DNA of 64,000 bases from Pelodictyon phaeoclathratiforme BU-1 (GTDB lineage Bacteria > Bacteroidota > Chlorobiia > Chlorobiales > Chlorobiaceae). The stretch's first letter is position 1, and each line of letters begins with the position of its first letter. A program made the position numbers and the translations under genes. The DNA lies in the NCBI RefSeq assembly GCF_000020645.1, contig NC_011060.1, positions 370,501-434,500 of the forward strand. Direction: 5' to 3'. This document shows positions 8,758 to 18,065 of the stretch, piece by piece. The notes below the pieces were generated by a model. It was not told the origin of the DNA. It saw only the letters and a list, made by a program, of their open reading frames with translations, and searched no databases.

Positions 8758-10047
8758 ATGCCGCAGTATCAGGCAGTAAAGGGCACAAGGGATATTTTTC
8801 CGGAAGAGGCAGCCCGATGGAAATATGTAGAAGGAGTAGTTCATGCAATAGCCTCCCTTTATGGCTTCAGTGAAATAAGGACTCCTGTTTTTGAATATAC
8901 CGAATTGTTTCAGAGAGGGATTGGTTCGACTACGGACATTGTTGGCAAGGAGATGTTCTCTTTTCTGCCCGATCCGAAAGGGCGTTCATTGACGCTGCGA
9001 CCAGAGATGACCGCCGGAGTGATGAGGGCGGCTCTGCAGAACAATCTGCTCTCTTCTGCTCCCGTACAGAAGTTGTACTATATCGGTGAACTCTTTCGCA
9101 AGGAGAGGCCCCAGGCTGGCCGACAGCGTCAGTTCTCACAGTTTGGAGCTGAACTGCTTGGTGTCTCCTCTCCCGCTGCGGTAGCCGAGGTTATCACCCT
9201 TATGATGCAGCTCTTTGCTTCACTCGGTCTGCGTAGCCTGAAGCTCAGGATCAACAGTCTTGGCGACACCGAAGATCGTCTTCGTTACCGTGAGGCGCTG
9301 CAGCTCTATTTTACTCCCTTTCATGAGCTTCTCGATGATGCATCGAAAGAGCGACTTGAAAAAAATCCCCTCCGCATTCTCGATACAAAAAATCCTGCTC
9401 TTCAGGAGCTTGTTGCCGGGGCTCCACGGCTTTACGATTATCTCAAAGATGCTTCCCTCCAGGATTTTGAGAAGGTGCTCTTTTACCTTGAAGAACGTGA
9501 TATTGCCTATGAAATCGATTATCGCCTTGTTCGGGGTCTTGACTATTACTGCAATACTGCCTTCGAAGTAACCAGTTCAGAGCTTGGTGCGCAGGATGCC
9601 ATCGGCGGGGGCGGGCGCTATGACGGTCTTGCCCGGGAGCTTGGCAGTTCGGTGGATGTTCCTGCTTCAGGGTTTGCTGTCGGTATGGAGAGACTTTTGA
9701 TCACGATGGAAAAGCAGGGGCTTTTTGCCACACTCGCCCCTCAGGGTCCACTTGTTTATGTTATTGTGCAGCAGCAGGATTTGGCCGATAATGCCTTGCA
9801 GATTGTCTGGCGATTGCGCAAGGCAGGCATCAAGACAGAAGTTGATTTGGCCGCAAGAAGCATGAAGGCGCAGATGAGAGAAGCAAACAAAATAAAAGCA
9901 GCCTATGCGCTCTTTATCGGCACGACGGAAGAGACGACCGGGCTCTATGCCTTGAAAAATCTCGAAACCTCAGAGCAAATTACCCTCACTCTGGAAGCTG
10001 TGCTTGAACTTCTTCGTGAACAGGCGGTTGGGGAGCAGCTTGATTGA
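8758..10047 (+). CDS. hisS: Histidyl-tRNA synthetase
   Basis: Charges tRNA-His with histidine using ATP. Class II motifs are visible in the 429-aa protein: YQAVKGTRDIFPEEA at the N-terminus, motif 2 around LYYIGELFRKERPQAGRQRQFSQFGAE (split across that stretch), the histidine-specific LVRGLDYYCNTAFEV, and motif 3 in ASGFAVGMERL. The C-terminal anticodon-binding domain is present (VYVIVQQQDLADNALQIVW). The frame runs upstream into the PTS gene; the ATG at 8758 gives the standard N-terminus. The end overlaps the next gene as TGATG. Confidence 0.97.
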   Translation: MPQYQAVKGTRDIFPEEAARWKYVEGVVHAIASLYGFSEIRTPVFEYTELFQRGIGSTTDIVGKEMFSFLPDPKGRSLTLRPEMTAGVMRAALQNNLLSSAPVQKLYYIGELFRKERPQAGRQRQFSQFGAELLGVSSPAAVAEVITLMMQLFASLGLRSLKLRINSLGDTEDRLRYREALQLYFTPFHELLDDASKERLEKNPLRILDTKNPALQELVAGAPRLYDYLKDASLQDFEKVLFYLEERDIAYEIDYRLVRGLDYYCNTAFEVTSSELGAQDAIGGGGRYDGLARELGSSVDVPASGFAVGMERLLITMEKQGLFATLAPQGPLVYVIVQQQDLADNALQIVWRLRKAGIKTEVDLAARSMKAQMREANKIKAAYALFIGTTEETTGLYALKNLETSEQITLTLEAVLELLREQAVGEQLD

Positions 10048-10298
10048 TGACGATCATGAACCACATCGTGATACTTTATGGCAAAAAAGAGTGTTGTCTC
10101 TGTGACGAGGCCATGGAGGTTTTGCAGAAAGTCAAGGCCTCATTGCCGTTTGAACTGCAAAAAATAGATATTTCAACGAATCCGGAATTACTCGAAGAGT
10201 TCGGACTTACGATTCCGGTTGTTTTTGTTGACGGTATTCAGGTATTTAAGTATCGGATTAACGAAAAAAAATTGCGTCTCCTGTTGACCCCCGTTTAG
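10047..10298 (+). CDS. Glutaredoxin-like (DUF836 type) small thiol protein
   Basis: About 83 aa with a thioredoxin fold. VILYGKKECCLCDEAMEVL carries a CxxC pair, and IPVVFVDGIQVFKYRI holds the cis-proline segment typical of glutaredoxins. It resembles the small glutaredoxin-2-like family found widely in bacteria. Its ATG overlaps the hisS stop by one base (TGATG), so it is likely translated by coupling; a second ATG at 10056 is also possible. It probably acts as a cytoplasmic thiol-disulfide reductant; the partner is unknown. Confidence 0.75.
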   Translation: MTIMNHIVILYGKKECCLCDEAMEVLQKVKASLPFELQKIDISTNPELLEEFGLTIPVVFVDGIQVFKYRINEKKLRLLLTPV

Positions 10299-10426
10299 CT
10301 CTCTGCTCATGCGCCCTTCTCCTTGATGGGAACGTGCGCCGGAGCGAGTGGTAAGGCAGCCGCTCTCCGGGTGAGGGGCGGTTTGAGGTTAAAGAATGTT
10401 AAATGATGTGAATTAAAAATGATGCG

Positions 10427-10630
10427 ATGTTGAAATTCATTCTTCTTCTTATTGTTGTCTATCTGGTGATGCGTACCGTTGTGCGAATCCTTCGTGGAGG
10501 ACTCTTTTTTATCAACAAAGGGAGCTCCACTCAAAGCGAACGTCCATCATCTTCAAAGCGCCAGATCGAAGAGGCCGATTATGAGGTTATAGCAAGTGAT
10601 CTCAAAAATAAAGAGCATGATACCAAATAA
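10427..10630 (+). CDS. Small single-pass membrane protein, DUF4834-like
   Basis: 67 aa: an N-terminal transmembrane helix (LKFILLLIVVYLVMRTVV) followed by a polar tail ending IEEADYEVIASDLKNKE. This arrangement of one helix plus an acidic DYE tail recalls the DUF4834 family of Bacteroidetes/Chlorobi. The ATG at 10427 lacks a strong ribosome site. The promoter of the rimP operon begins right after its stop codon. The function is unknown. Confidence 0.55.
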   Translation: MLKFILLLIVVYLVMRTVVRILRGGLFFINKGSSTQSERPSSSKRQIEEADYEVIASDLKNKEHDTK

Positions 10631-10636
10631 GGAGCT

Positions 10637-10664
10637 TTGCTTTGGACAGGTTTTTTCGTATAAT
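10637..10664 (+). promoter_or_regulatory. Predicted sigma-70 promoter of the rimP-nusA-infB operon
   Basis: TTGCTT at 10637-10642, a 16-nt spacer, and TATAAT at 10659-10664. Transcription would start near 10671, about 35 nt before the hairpin at 10704. The consensus -10 and the 16-nt spacing match four other promoters read in this window. Confidence 0.6.
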
Positions 10665-10703
10665 AGCACACTTGATTTAACGAGGTGTACAATCATCTTA
10701 TCT

Positions 10704-10728
10704 AAAGTGGGGAATTCCCCACTTTTTT
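10704..10728 (+). terminator. Leader terminator/attenuator before rimP
   Basis: A perfect 22-bp palindrome (10704-10725; core GTGGGGAATTCCCCAC) merges into a run of six T (10723-10728). It lies between the predicted promoter and the rimP start at 10760. As there is no room for a gene between promoter and hairpin, it looks like an attenuator in the 5' leader rather than an end-of-gene terminator. nusA, whose product affects termination at hairpins, is the second gene of the operon; NusA feedback is an inference. Confidence 0.65.
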
Positions 10729-10759
10729 GTTTTCTATATAAAGTTCGTATGAGGTGTTC

Positions 10760-11281
10760 ATGCAAGAGCGCATCAATAATTGTGTCACCCAGGTTTTGGC
10801 AGAGTCCGCCGGTACGAGAGGTGAAGGGGCTTATCTTATTGATATAAAAGTAAAAGGAAAGGGAAGCGGTCGGAAGATAGAGATCCTGATGGATGCCGAT
10901 GATGGTATTCGCATCCATCAGTGTGCATATATCAGCAGAAGAGTCAGGGAGCGGATTGAAGGTGATGATGATCTTCTTGAGCTTGTTGGCGAAAATTTTG
11001 ACCTGATGGTCTCTTCTCCTGGTCTTGGAGAACCCATCATTATTCCCCGTCAGTATATAAGGCATGTTGGAAAGCTGTTGCAGGTTACCTATGCCGACTC
11101 AAACGGCGATCCTGTAGAGCTTGTCGGTCATCTTCAGGAGGTATCGCTTTTGGATGAGCATGGGGCAAAAATTGTGATCATGCCGGAACAGAAAAAAAAG
11201 AAAGGTCAACAGCCAAAAACAGAAGCGGTCATATTGTACCTCAATCAGGTAATCCGTGCGATTCCTGAGGCGGAATTATAA
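10760..11281 (+). CDS. rimP: Ribosome maturation factor RimP
   Basis: Needed for late assembly of the 30S subunit. 173 aa with the two-domain RimP layout: an N-terminal alpha/beta domain (IKVKGKGSGRKIEILMDADDGI, shown in part) with the VSSPGLGEPI motif joining to the C-terminal SH3-like barrel (VGKLLQVTYADSNGDPVELV). GTG at 10754 is possible, but ATG at 10760 is two codons in and preferred. First gene of the rimP-nusA-infB-rbfA-truB-ribF-rpsO order that is conserved across many bacteria. Confidence 0.92.
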   Translation: MQERINNCVTQVLAESAGTRGEGAYLIDIKVKGKGSGRKIEILMDADDGIRIHQCAYISRRVRERIEGDDDLLELVGENFDLMVSSPGLGEPIIIPRQYIRHVGKLLQVTYADSNGDPVELVGHLQEVSLLDEHGAKIVIMPEQKKKKGQQPKTEAVILYLNQVIRAIPEAEL

Positions 11282-11339
11282 GAGAAGTTTATACGGGCGA
11301 GTGGAAATATTCTTTTAAAAATGCACAATCAAGAAAGAG

Positions 11340-12884
11340 ATGGTCAGAAAGAAGATAAAAGATGAGGGACAAGATCGGAGGTTGCAGATTGCCAGCGCTT
11401 TCGGCGAAATCGAGCAGTCCAAGATCTTTCTGGATAAACGCACGGAAAGTGCGGCTGTAAAAATGGATATTGCCGATCTCCTTAAGGATATTATCCAGAA
11501 GCAACTCAGAAAAGACTATGATCCCGAAGTTGAATCCAACATTTTCATCAACCCCGAACGGGGAGATTTCGAAGTCTATATTCTGAAAAAAATTGTTGAA
11601 GAAATAGATATAGAGAGCATCGAGATCACGCTCAAAGAGGTAAGAAAAATTGACGACTCCCTTGAAATTGGAGATTATTATGAAGAGGGGCCGATCCGCC
11701 TTGAAGACTATCTGAGTCGCAAATCCATTCAGATTATCAAACAGTCAGTGCAGAAGAAGGTACGTGACCTTGAACGGCTTGTTGTTTACGAAGAGTGTCT
11801 TGAAAAAGTGGGTGAGATTGTTGCTGGTGAGGTCTATCAGGTTCGTGCGAATGAAGTTATTTTCACTTACAACACATCGAAAGACCATCGCGTTGAACTG
11901 GTGTTGCCGAAGTCAGAGATGATGAAAAAAGATAATCCGCGTCGAACCCCGCGGATGAAACTCTATGTCAAGCGTATTGAGCGTGAGAAAGCAAAAGTGC
12001 GGCTTGATGATGGCAGTATGGTTGAACGTGAAAAAGCAGACGGCGGCATGAAAGTCATTGTGTCGAGAGTTGATGACCGTTTTTTATACAAGCTGTTTGA
12101 ACACGAAGTTCCGGAAATTCTTGATGGGCTTATTGTTATCAAGGCCATTGCACGGGTACCGGGTGAACGCGCAAAGGTTGCAGTTGAATCCACCAGTGCA
12201 AGGATAGACCCGGTTGGAGCAACAGTCGGATATCGAGGGAAACGTATTCAAAGCATAGTCAAAGAGCTGAACAACGAAAATATCGATGTTATCTACTATG
12301 CCGATGAACCACAGATTTATATTTCAAGGGCCATGCAGCCTGCAAAAATTGATCCTCTTACGGTTCATGCCGATGTGAAAACACGGAAAGCAAGGGTAAT
12401 GCTCAAGCCCGACCAGATCAAATATGCTATTGGAAAGAATGGGAACAATATCCATCTGGCTGAAAAACTGACGGGTTATGAAATCGATGTTTATCGTGAT
12501 GTGATCGACAAATCGACGGAAGATCCTACCGATATTGATATCATTGAGTTCCGTGAAGAGTTTGGTGATGACATGATTTACCAGCTTCTTGATGGTGGTC
12601 TCGACACTGCCAAAAAGGTACTGAAGGCTGGAGTTGATGAAATTGAACTCTCCCTTTTGGGATCGTCCAAACCCGAAGAGCAGACAGTTTTTGGGAAAAG
12701 TTACAAGACCGGCGTAAAACCGAGGGAGCGGAAAGTTACCGACGAGGAGAAGCGCTATTGGAAGAAGATTGCTGAAAATATTTATAAAACCGTAAAGGAA
12801 CAGTTTACCGAAGCGGATCTGGAGGCTCTGTTTGATGATGAAATTGAGCCTGAAACAGATGACTTGGCGGTTGAAAAATCATGA
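11340..12884 (+). CDS. nusA: Transcription termination/antitermination factor NusA
   Basis: Binds RNA polymerase and nascent RNA and modulates pausing, termination and antitermination. In 514 aa the domains come in the usual order: N-terminal polymerase-binding domain (QIASAFGEIEQSK to about residue 150), S1 domain (VGEIVAGEVYQVRANEVIFT), then two KH domains (RIDPVGATVGYRGKRIQSIV and LKPDQIKYAIGKNGNNIHLA, both with the GxxG loop). An acidic C-terminal tail (DDEIEPETDD) follows. It lacks the E. coli-type acidic repeat pair, as in most non-proteobacteria. AAGAAAGAG just before the ATG may serve as the ribosome site. The leader hairpin upstream of rimP suggests self-control. Confidence 0.96.
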   Translation: MVRKKIKDEGQDRRLQIASAFGEIEQSKIFLDKRTESAAVKMDIADLLKDIIQKQLRKDYDPEVESNIFINPERGDFEVYILKKIVEEIDIESIEITLKEVRKIDDSLEIGDYYEEGPIRLEDYLSRKSIQIIKQSVQKKVRDLERLVVYEECLEKVGEIVAGEVYQVRANEVIFTYNTSKDHRVELVLPKSEMMKKDNPRRTPRMKLYVKRIEREKAKVRLDDGSMVEREKADGGMKVIVSRVDDRFLYKLFEHEVPEILDGLIVIKAIARVPGERAKVAVESTSARIDPVGATVGYRGKRIQSIVKELNNENIDVIYYADEPQIYISRAMQPAKIDPLTVHADVKTRKARVMLKPDQIKYAIGKNGNNIHLAEKLTGYEIDVYRDVIDKSTEDPTDIDIIEFREEFGDDMIYQLLDGGLDTAKKVLKAGVDEIELSLLGSSKPEEQTVFGKSYKTGVKPRERKVTDEEKRYWKKIAENIYKTVKEQFTEADLEALFDDEIEPETDDLAVEKS

Positions 12885-12946
12885 GAACCGTCACAGAATG
12901 AACATCGCTAAAGAGTAAAGCGTTTTTAAATCCAGAGGAGGATGTA

Positions 12947-15907
12947 ATGGCCCTTGAGGACATGGAAAAGAAATACCGGATAAGTGATATAGCAAGAGAA
13001 CTGCAGGTAAGTCCGCAGGAAGTATTACTTTTTGTCAAGCAGGAAGGGGGCAGGGTAGCCTCTACATCCTCTATGGTCGGTGAAGAGATACACGGCCTTA
13101 TTTTTGGCCATTTCAGCGTTGAGAAGAAAATGGTTGACGAGACCAAAAAAATCAGGGCGGAAAAAGAGAAGCGCCTCTCACGGCTGGAAGAGCAGTCGCG
13201 AAAAACATATGAAAAAGAGCAGCACCTCAGCGAAACCCTTAGCCCTCCGGCACCTCCGCTGGTTGTTGTGCATGAACCCAAAAAAGAGGTTATTGTTGCC
13301 GCACCCATAGAGAATATTCCGGAGCCCCCTTCGAAGCCTTTGGAAATCCCTGTTGCAGAGACCCCGGCCTCCGAAGAGCCTGATGCTCCTCCTGCAGTTA
13401 CTGAACTCATTGAACAACCCGTCGTTATTGAACAACAGCCTCTTGCGCCGGTTTCTGATGCACCGGTACCTCCGGTGATCATCGAGCTTCCCGTGCCTTC
13501 TGAAGTTCCTGAATCACAGGTACTTCCTGAGTCCAGGGTACTTCCTGAGTCCCAGGTTCTTTCGGAGTCACCTCTCCTGCCGGAGCCACCTGTGCTTTCT
13601 GAACCTCAAGAGCAGCAGGAACTTCCTGAGTTGCCTGAACTTCCGGAGATCCCGGCACTTCCCGAACCCGCCCCCAAAAAAGAGGAGCCATCGGTTAACG
13701 AACATCTGGTCTCCTTTGATGCGCCGCAGATGATGGGAGGTCTTACGGTACTTGGTACTCTTGACATGCAGGCCGGCAGGCACAAGAAGAATCGTAAAAA
13801 GAATTTTCAGGAGCAGGCTGATGCCCTGAAAGATGAATTTGAGCCAAAGCCCGCAGAAGAGAGTCGCGTAGAGGAGAAAGTGGTTGTTGCCAAAAAGCCT
13901 CCTGTTAAAGCGGCTGCGGATGTCAAACCAAAGCCAGTGGTTGCCGACAGCTCATCGAGTGCAAAGAAAAAAGGCAAGAAGAAAAAGAAGCCGGCAGTTG
14001 ACGACAAGGTCATTTCGGCAAATATTCAGAAAACGATCAGCGGGATTGATGATCGCAGCAGCACCGGTTCACGCCAGAAATTCCGCAAGATGCGTCGTAA
14101 CGAGCGTGAACGCGAGCACGAAGAGGATGAGGCCTTTCGTGAGGCACAGCGGCTGGTTGTTCGGGTTACCGAGTATGCCTCTCCGCATGAATTGGCCGAG
14201 CTCATGGGTATTACGGCGAAAGATATTATCCAGAAGTGTTTCGCGCTGGGCAAATTTGTAACCATCAATCAGCGACTTGACAAGGAATCGATTGAACTGA
14301 TCGCTCTTGAATTCGGTTTTGAAGCCGAATTTATTTCAGAGGTTGAGGCCACTGCGGTTATTGTGACCGAGGATGCAGAAGCTGACATGCAGACTCGTCC
14401 ACCTGTTGTCACGATCATGGGGCATGTTGATCACGGAAAGACCTCGCTCCTCGATTATATACGCAACAGCAAAGTTGTTGCCGGTGAATCCGGTGGAATT
14501 ACCCAGCATATTGGGGCCTACGAAGTAACGGTTGAAGGAGACCGGAAAATAACCTTCCTTGATACACCAGGTCATGAAGCCTTTACTGCAATGCGGGCCA
14601 GGGGTGCACAGGTAACCGATATTGTTATTCTTGTTGTTGCAGCAGATGACAGCGTCATGCCTCAGACGATCGAAGCCATCAATCACGCCAAAGCGGCGGG
14701 TGTTCCGATTGTTGTTGCACTCAATAAAATAGATAAGGTCGAAGCCAATCCAGAGAAGATCAAGACCCAGTTGTCAGAAGCTGGAGTCCTGGTTGAAGAG
14801 TGGGGTGGCGTCTATCAGTGCCAGGAAATATCAGCCAAGAAAGGTATCGGCATTGCAGAACTTATGGAAAAAGTGCTGACTGAAGCCGAAATGCGAGAGC
14901 TGAGGGGCAATTATTCACGAGAGGTACCGGCAAGTGGTATTATTGTCGAATCGGAACTCGACAAGGGCAAGGGTGTTATTTCCACCGTCCTCGTACAGCG
15001 TGGAATTCTCAAGGTCGGCGATCCTTTTGTTGCCGGCAATACCATGGGTAAGGTTCGTGCCCTTATGGATGAGCGCGGCAAGAGAATTCCTTTTGCCAAC
15101 CCTTCACAGCCAGTCAGGGTTCTTGGGTTTGAGGATCTTCCTCAATCTGGTGATGCACTGACCGTTATGGTGACGGACAGGGAGGCGCGCGACTTGGCGC
15201 AGAAGCGCCAGGTTATCCGTCGCGAGCATGACTTCCGCCGCAGTACCCGCGTCAAGCTCGACAGTATTGCCCGCCAGATCAAGGAAGGGCTAATGAAAGA
15301 GCTGAGCGTCATTATCAAAGCCGATACTGATGGCTCCATTCAGGCTCTGGCTGACGGACTTATGAAAATACAGAACGAAGAGGTCAAGGTACAGATTATC
15401 CACCAGGGTGTCGGGCAGATTACCGAAACCGACGTGCTGCTTGCAGCCGCTTCCGATGCCATTATTATTGGTTTCAGAGTGCGTCCGAACGTCAATGCCA
15501 AAAAGCTGGCAGAAAAAGAAGATCTCGATGTTCGTTTTTACAGCGTTATTTATCATGTGCTTGAAGATGTCGAGAAGGCGCTTGAAGGTATGCTCTCTCC
15601 TGAACTTCATGAAGAGAGTCTTGGTTCGCTTGAAATCCGTCAGATCTTTAAAGTTCCAAAGATTGGCAATGTCGGCGGCTGCTATATGCTTGAAGGCAAG
15701 ATGTTCCGTGACTCCAAGGTTCGCCTGCTTCGTGACGGTGTCCAGATCTACGAAGGTCAGCTTGCAGCGCTCAAGCGCTTCAAGGACGATGTCAAGGAGG
15801 TTGATGCTGGCTATGAGTGCGGGATGAGTCTCAAAAACTATGATGATATCAAGGTTGGCGACATTGTCGAAGCCTATAAAATCGTTGAGAAAAAACGAAA
15901 ACTGTGA
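12947..15907 (+). CDS. infB: Translation initiation factor IF-2
   Basis: The GTPase that places fMet-tRNA on the 30S subunit. 986 aa: an N-terminal IF2N domain (YRISDIARELQVSPQEVLLF), a long charged and proline-rich linker with repeated V-L-P/S-E-S/P units (residues about 185-240), a second IF2N-like segment (ASPHELAELMGITAKDIIQK), then the G domain with GHVDHGKTSLLD (G1), DTPGHEAF (G3) and NKIDK (G4), followed by domains II-IV. The ribosome site AGGAGGA lies about 6 nt before the ATG. The linker is longer than in E. coli, and its repeated DNA units suggest slippage expansion. Confidence 0.98.
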   Translation: MALEDMEKKYRISDIARELQVSPQEVLLFVKQEGGRVASTSSMVGEEIHGLIFGHFSVEKKMVDETKKIRAEKEKRLSRLEEQSRKTYEKEQHLSETLSPPAPPLVVVHEPKKEVIVAAPIENIPEPPSKPLEIPVAETPASEEPDAPPAVTELIEQPVVIEQQPLAPVSDAPVPPVIIELPVPSEVPESQVLPESRVLPESQVLSESPLLPEPPVLSEPQEQQELPELPELPEIPALPEPAPKKEEPSVNEHLVSFDAPQMMGGLTVLGTLDMQAGRHKKNRKKNFQEQADALKDEFEPKPAEESRVEEKVVVAKKPPVKAAADVKPKPVVADSSSSAKKKGKKKKKPAVDDKVISANIQKTISGIDDRSSTGSRQKFRKMRRNEREREHEEDEAFREAQRLVVRVTEYASPHELAELMGITAKDIIQKCFALGKFVTINQRLDKESIELIALEFGFEAEFISEVEATAVIVTEDAEADMQTRPPVVTIMGHVDHGKTSLLDYIRNSKVVAGESGGITQHIGAYEVTVEGDRKITFLDTPGHEAFTAMRARGAQVTDIVILVVAADDSVMPQTIEAINHAKAAGVPIVVALNKIDKVEANPEKIKTQLSEAGVLVEEWGGVYQCQEISAKKGIGIAELMEKVLTEAEMRELRGNYSREVPASGIIVESELDKGKGVISTVLVQRGILKVGDPFVAGNTMGKVRALMDERGKRIPFANPSQPVRVLGFEDLPQSGDALTVMVTDREARDLAQKRQVIRREHDFRRSTRVKLDSIARQIKEGLMKELSVIIKADTDGSIQALADGLMKIQNEEVKVQIIHQGVGQITETDVLLAAASDAIIIGFRVRPNVNAKKLAEKEDLDVRFYSVIYHVLEDVEKALEGMLSPELHEESLGSLEIRQIFKVPKIGNVGGCYMLEGKMFRDSKVRLLRDGVQIYEGQLAALKRFKDDVKEVDAGYECGMSLKNYDDIKVGDIVEAYKIVEKKRKL

Positions 15908-15925
15908 ACCGCTTATTGTTGATTT

Positions 15926-16285
15926 ATGTCGATACGTACTGAGAGAGTTGCATCCCTGTTACAGCAGGAACTTGGAGCAATCCTGCAAAAAGAGCTTCCT
16001 CGCAGCGGCCCGATCATCACCGTTGTCGAGGTGAAGATTACGGCCGATTTGAGCATAGCCAGAGCTTATGTTTCAATTATTGGTACACCTGAGGAACAAC
16101 AGGAGGCCATGGCCTTACTGCAGGATAAAACAAAAAGTATCCGGAAGATTCTCTCTTCGAAGATTCGTCACCATTTCAGGCGTATTCCGGAACTTGAATT
16201 CCATGAGGATCATCTCTATGAGCGTGCAAACCGCATTGAGCAGCTTTTGAGCGGGGTGAGAAAAAGTTCCGCAGAAAATGTTTAA
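15926..16285 (+). CDS. rbfA: Ribosome-binding factor A
   Basis: A 30S assembly and cold-adaptation factor with a KH-like fold. 119 aa. RTERVASLLQQELGAILQKE at the N-terminus, ITADLSIARAYVSIIG in the middle and ELEFHEDHLYERANRIEQLL near the end are the family hallmarks (the last is the Dxsxxxgxrixxll region). It starts 18 bp after infB in the same operon. Confidence 0.95.
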   Translation: MSIRTERVASLLQQELGAILQKELPRSGPIITVVEVKITADLSIARAYVSIIGTPEEQQEAMALLQDKTKSIRKILSSKIRHHFRRIPELEFHEDHLYERANRIEQLLSGVRKSSAENV

Positions 16286-16311
16286 CCGGGAGCTGGGCGT
16301 AAAGGGCGTGC

Positions 16312-17037
16312 ATGGATGAACAGCGAATAAGGGAGCCTTTACCTGATGAAGGCAGTTTTCTCCTGATCGACAAGCCACTCGACTGGACGTCGTTTGATGT
16401 GGTCGCAAAAATCAGGAATACCTACAAGCAGAGCGGTCTGAAGCGCAAGGTTGGTCATTGTGGAACCCTTGATCCAAAAGCGACCGGACTGCTTATCCTG
16501 GCGACGGGAAAGAAGACGAAAGAGATCGCAACGCTCGAAGTGCTCGACAAGGTTTACGATGGAGCCATAAAGCTTGGCGCCATGACGGAAAGTCACGATG
16601 TTGAAACGATGGAATATGGCCAGTGCGGCGTGGCACATCTGACGGAAAGTGAGATTCGCATCGCAGCCTCAACTTTTGAAGGGAGGCGTCAGCAGCAACC
16701 CCCCATGCACTCTGCAGCCTGGCATAATGGAAAACGCCTCTATGAGCATGCCCGCAAGGGAGTGGTGATCAAAGAGCGAAAAGCAAAAGAGATTGTTATT
16801 CACCGTTTTGAGGTTATCCGGGTTGAGCTTCCGATGGTCTATTTTTCCCTTCATGTTTCCAAGGGAGCCTATATCAGGGTTATTGCCCATGAACTCGGCA
16901 CTCTGCTTGGTGTTGGAGGCTATCTGGCCTCCCTCACACGAGTCTCTATTGGCCCTTATGCGCTGAGTTCAGCCAAAACAGTTTCAGACACCGTTGAAGA
17001 TATTCTTCAGCAGGCATCAAACGCCCTCCCGGGGTGA
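16312..17037 (+). CDS. truB: tRNA pseudouridine(55) synthase TruB
   Basis: Converts U55 in the T-loop of most tRNAs to pseudouridine. 241 aa. The catalytic Asp lies in VGHCGTLDPKATGLLIL. FLLIDKPLDWTSFDVV at the N-terminus and RVIAHELGTLLGVGGYLASL near the end are typical. The protein is shorter than E. coli TruB because the C-terminal PUA-like domain is missing, as in many bacteria. It lies 26 bp after rbfA. Confidence 0.95.
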   Translation: MDEQRIREPLPDEGSFLLIDKPLDWTSFDVVAKIRNTYKQSGLKRKVGHCGTLDPKATGLLILATGKKTKEIATLEVLDKVYDGAIKLGAMTESHDVETMEYGQCGVAHLTESEIRIAASTFEGRRQQQPPMHSAAWHNGKRLYEHARKGVVIKERKAKEIVIHRFEVIRVELPMVYFSLHVSKGAYIRVIAHELGTLLGVGGYLASLTRVSIGPYALSSAKTVSDTVEDILQQASNALPG

Positions 17038-17055
17038 GAGGAGATACACGCAAGT

Positions 17056-18017
17056 ATGCGTATTGTTGAGTATGATAAGGGCCATATCTGCAGTTATGGC
17101 TCAGCCACTCCAATTGACTTTTCAGTTACTGCTTCCGCCGTGACGGTTGGCTCCTATGACGGCGTGCACAAAGGGCACAGGATGATTATTGCCCGCATGG
17201 TTGCCATCGCAAAAGCCCGCAATTTGAGAAGTGTTATTGTAACCTTTGAACCGCACCCGAGAAGGGTGCTCAAAGGCGCAGTTTCAGGCCCTCTCGGCTT
17301 GCTCACTACGCTCGATGAAAAAATCAGCCTTCTTGCCGATGAAGGTGTCGATCTTCTGTTTGTTGTACGCTTCACTCCTGATTTTGCATCGCGCAGCTCC
17401 GATGACTTTATCCGCAATGTTCTTGTTGGACTGCTTGGCGCCAAAAGTATTATTGTCGGTTACGATCACGCTTTTGGCCGTGACAGGAGCGGGAGTGGCA
17501 AAACGCTTGAAACGCTTGGCAGTGAACTCGGCTTTGATGTGGAGGTTGTCAACGAAGTGATGATTGGGCATGAACATTTTTCAAGCACACGAATCAGAGT
17601 CCTGCTTGCAAACGGCAAGATCGAAGAGGCCAATGCATTTCTTGGTTCACCCTACATGATCAGCGGAACAGTGGTTGATGGTGAGCGGCGAGGACGGGAA
17701 ATCGGGTTTCCGACGGTAAACCTCAGACTTTCGGATTCCGGCAAACTCCTGCCCCGTGCCGGAGTCTATCTCGCCCAAACGGTGCTGGATGGTCTCTCTT
17801 TCATGGCTCTCATGAATGTCGGTATTCGTCCCACGGTTTCATCCGAAGGGATGACAACCGTTGAAGCCCACATTCTCGGATATAGCGGAACCCTTATGGT
17901 TCTACAATTTGTTTCATGCTGCTCAAGTTTATCAGGGAAGAACGGAAATTTTCGTCACTTGAAGAGCTGAAAATGCAAATCGAAAAAGATAAAAAAACGG
18001 TGGAGTTGTATTGTTAA
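17056..18017 (+). pseudogene. ribF: Riboflavin kinase/FAD synthetase, frameshifted near the C-terminus
   Basis: A bifunctional enzyme making FMN and FAD. The N-terminal adenylyltransferase domain is intact (VTVGSYDGVHKGHRMII, VGYDHAFGRDRSGSG), as is most of the kinase domain (GRREIGFPTVNLRLSD in slightly different wording, GVYLAQTVLDG). After codon 279 the annotated frame ends at 17970 in a non-conserved tail. Adding one T near 17893-17896 restores TLYGSTICFMLLKFI, then REERKFSSLEELKMQIEKDK and a stop at 18015-18017, the expected RibF ending. So one base was lost, or the base call is wrong. A truncated protein of 304 aa could still have the adenylyltransferase activity; the kinase half would lack its last helix. 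Confidence 0.85.
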
Positions 18018-18065
18018 TAATATTATATTGAAGGTCAACCGATTTAACATAACAAACGAAGAGAT

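Noticed and set aside
12805..13482. 225-codon minus-strand frame opposite infB
   Set aside because: Ser/Gly-rich antisense of the IF-2 linker; no motif.
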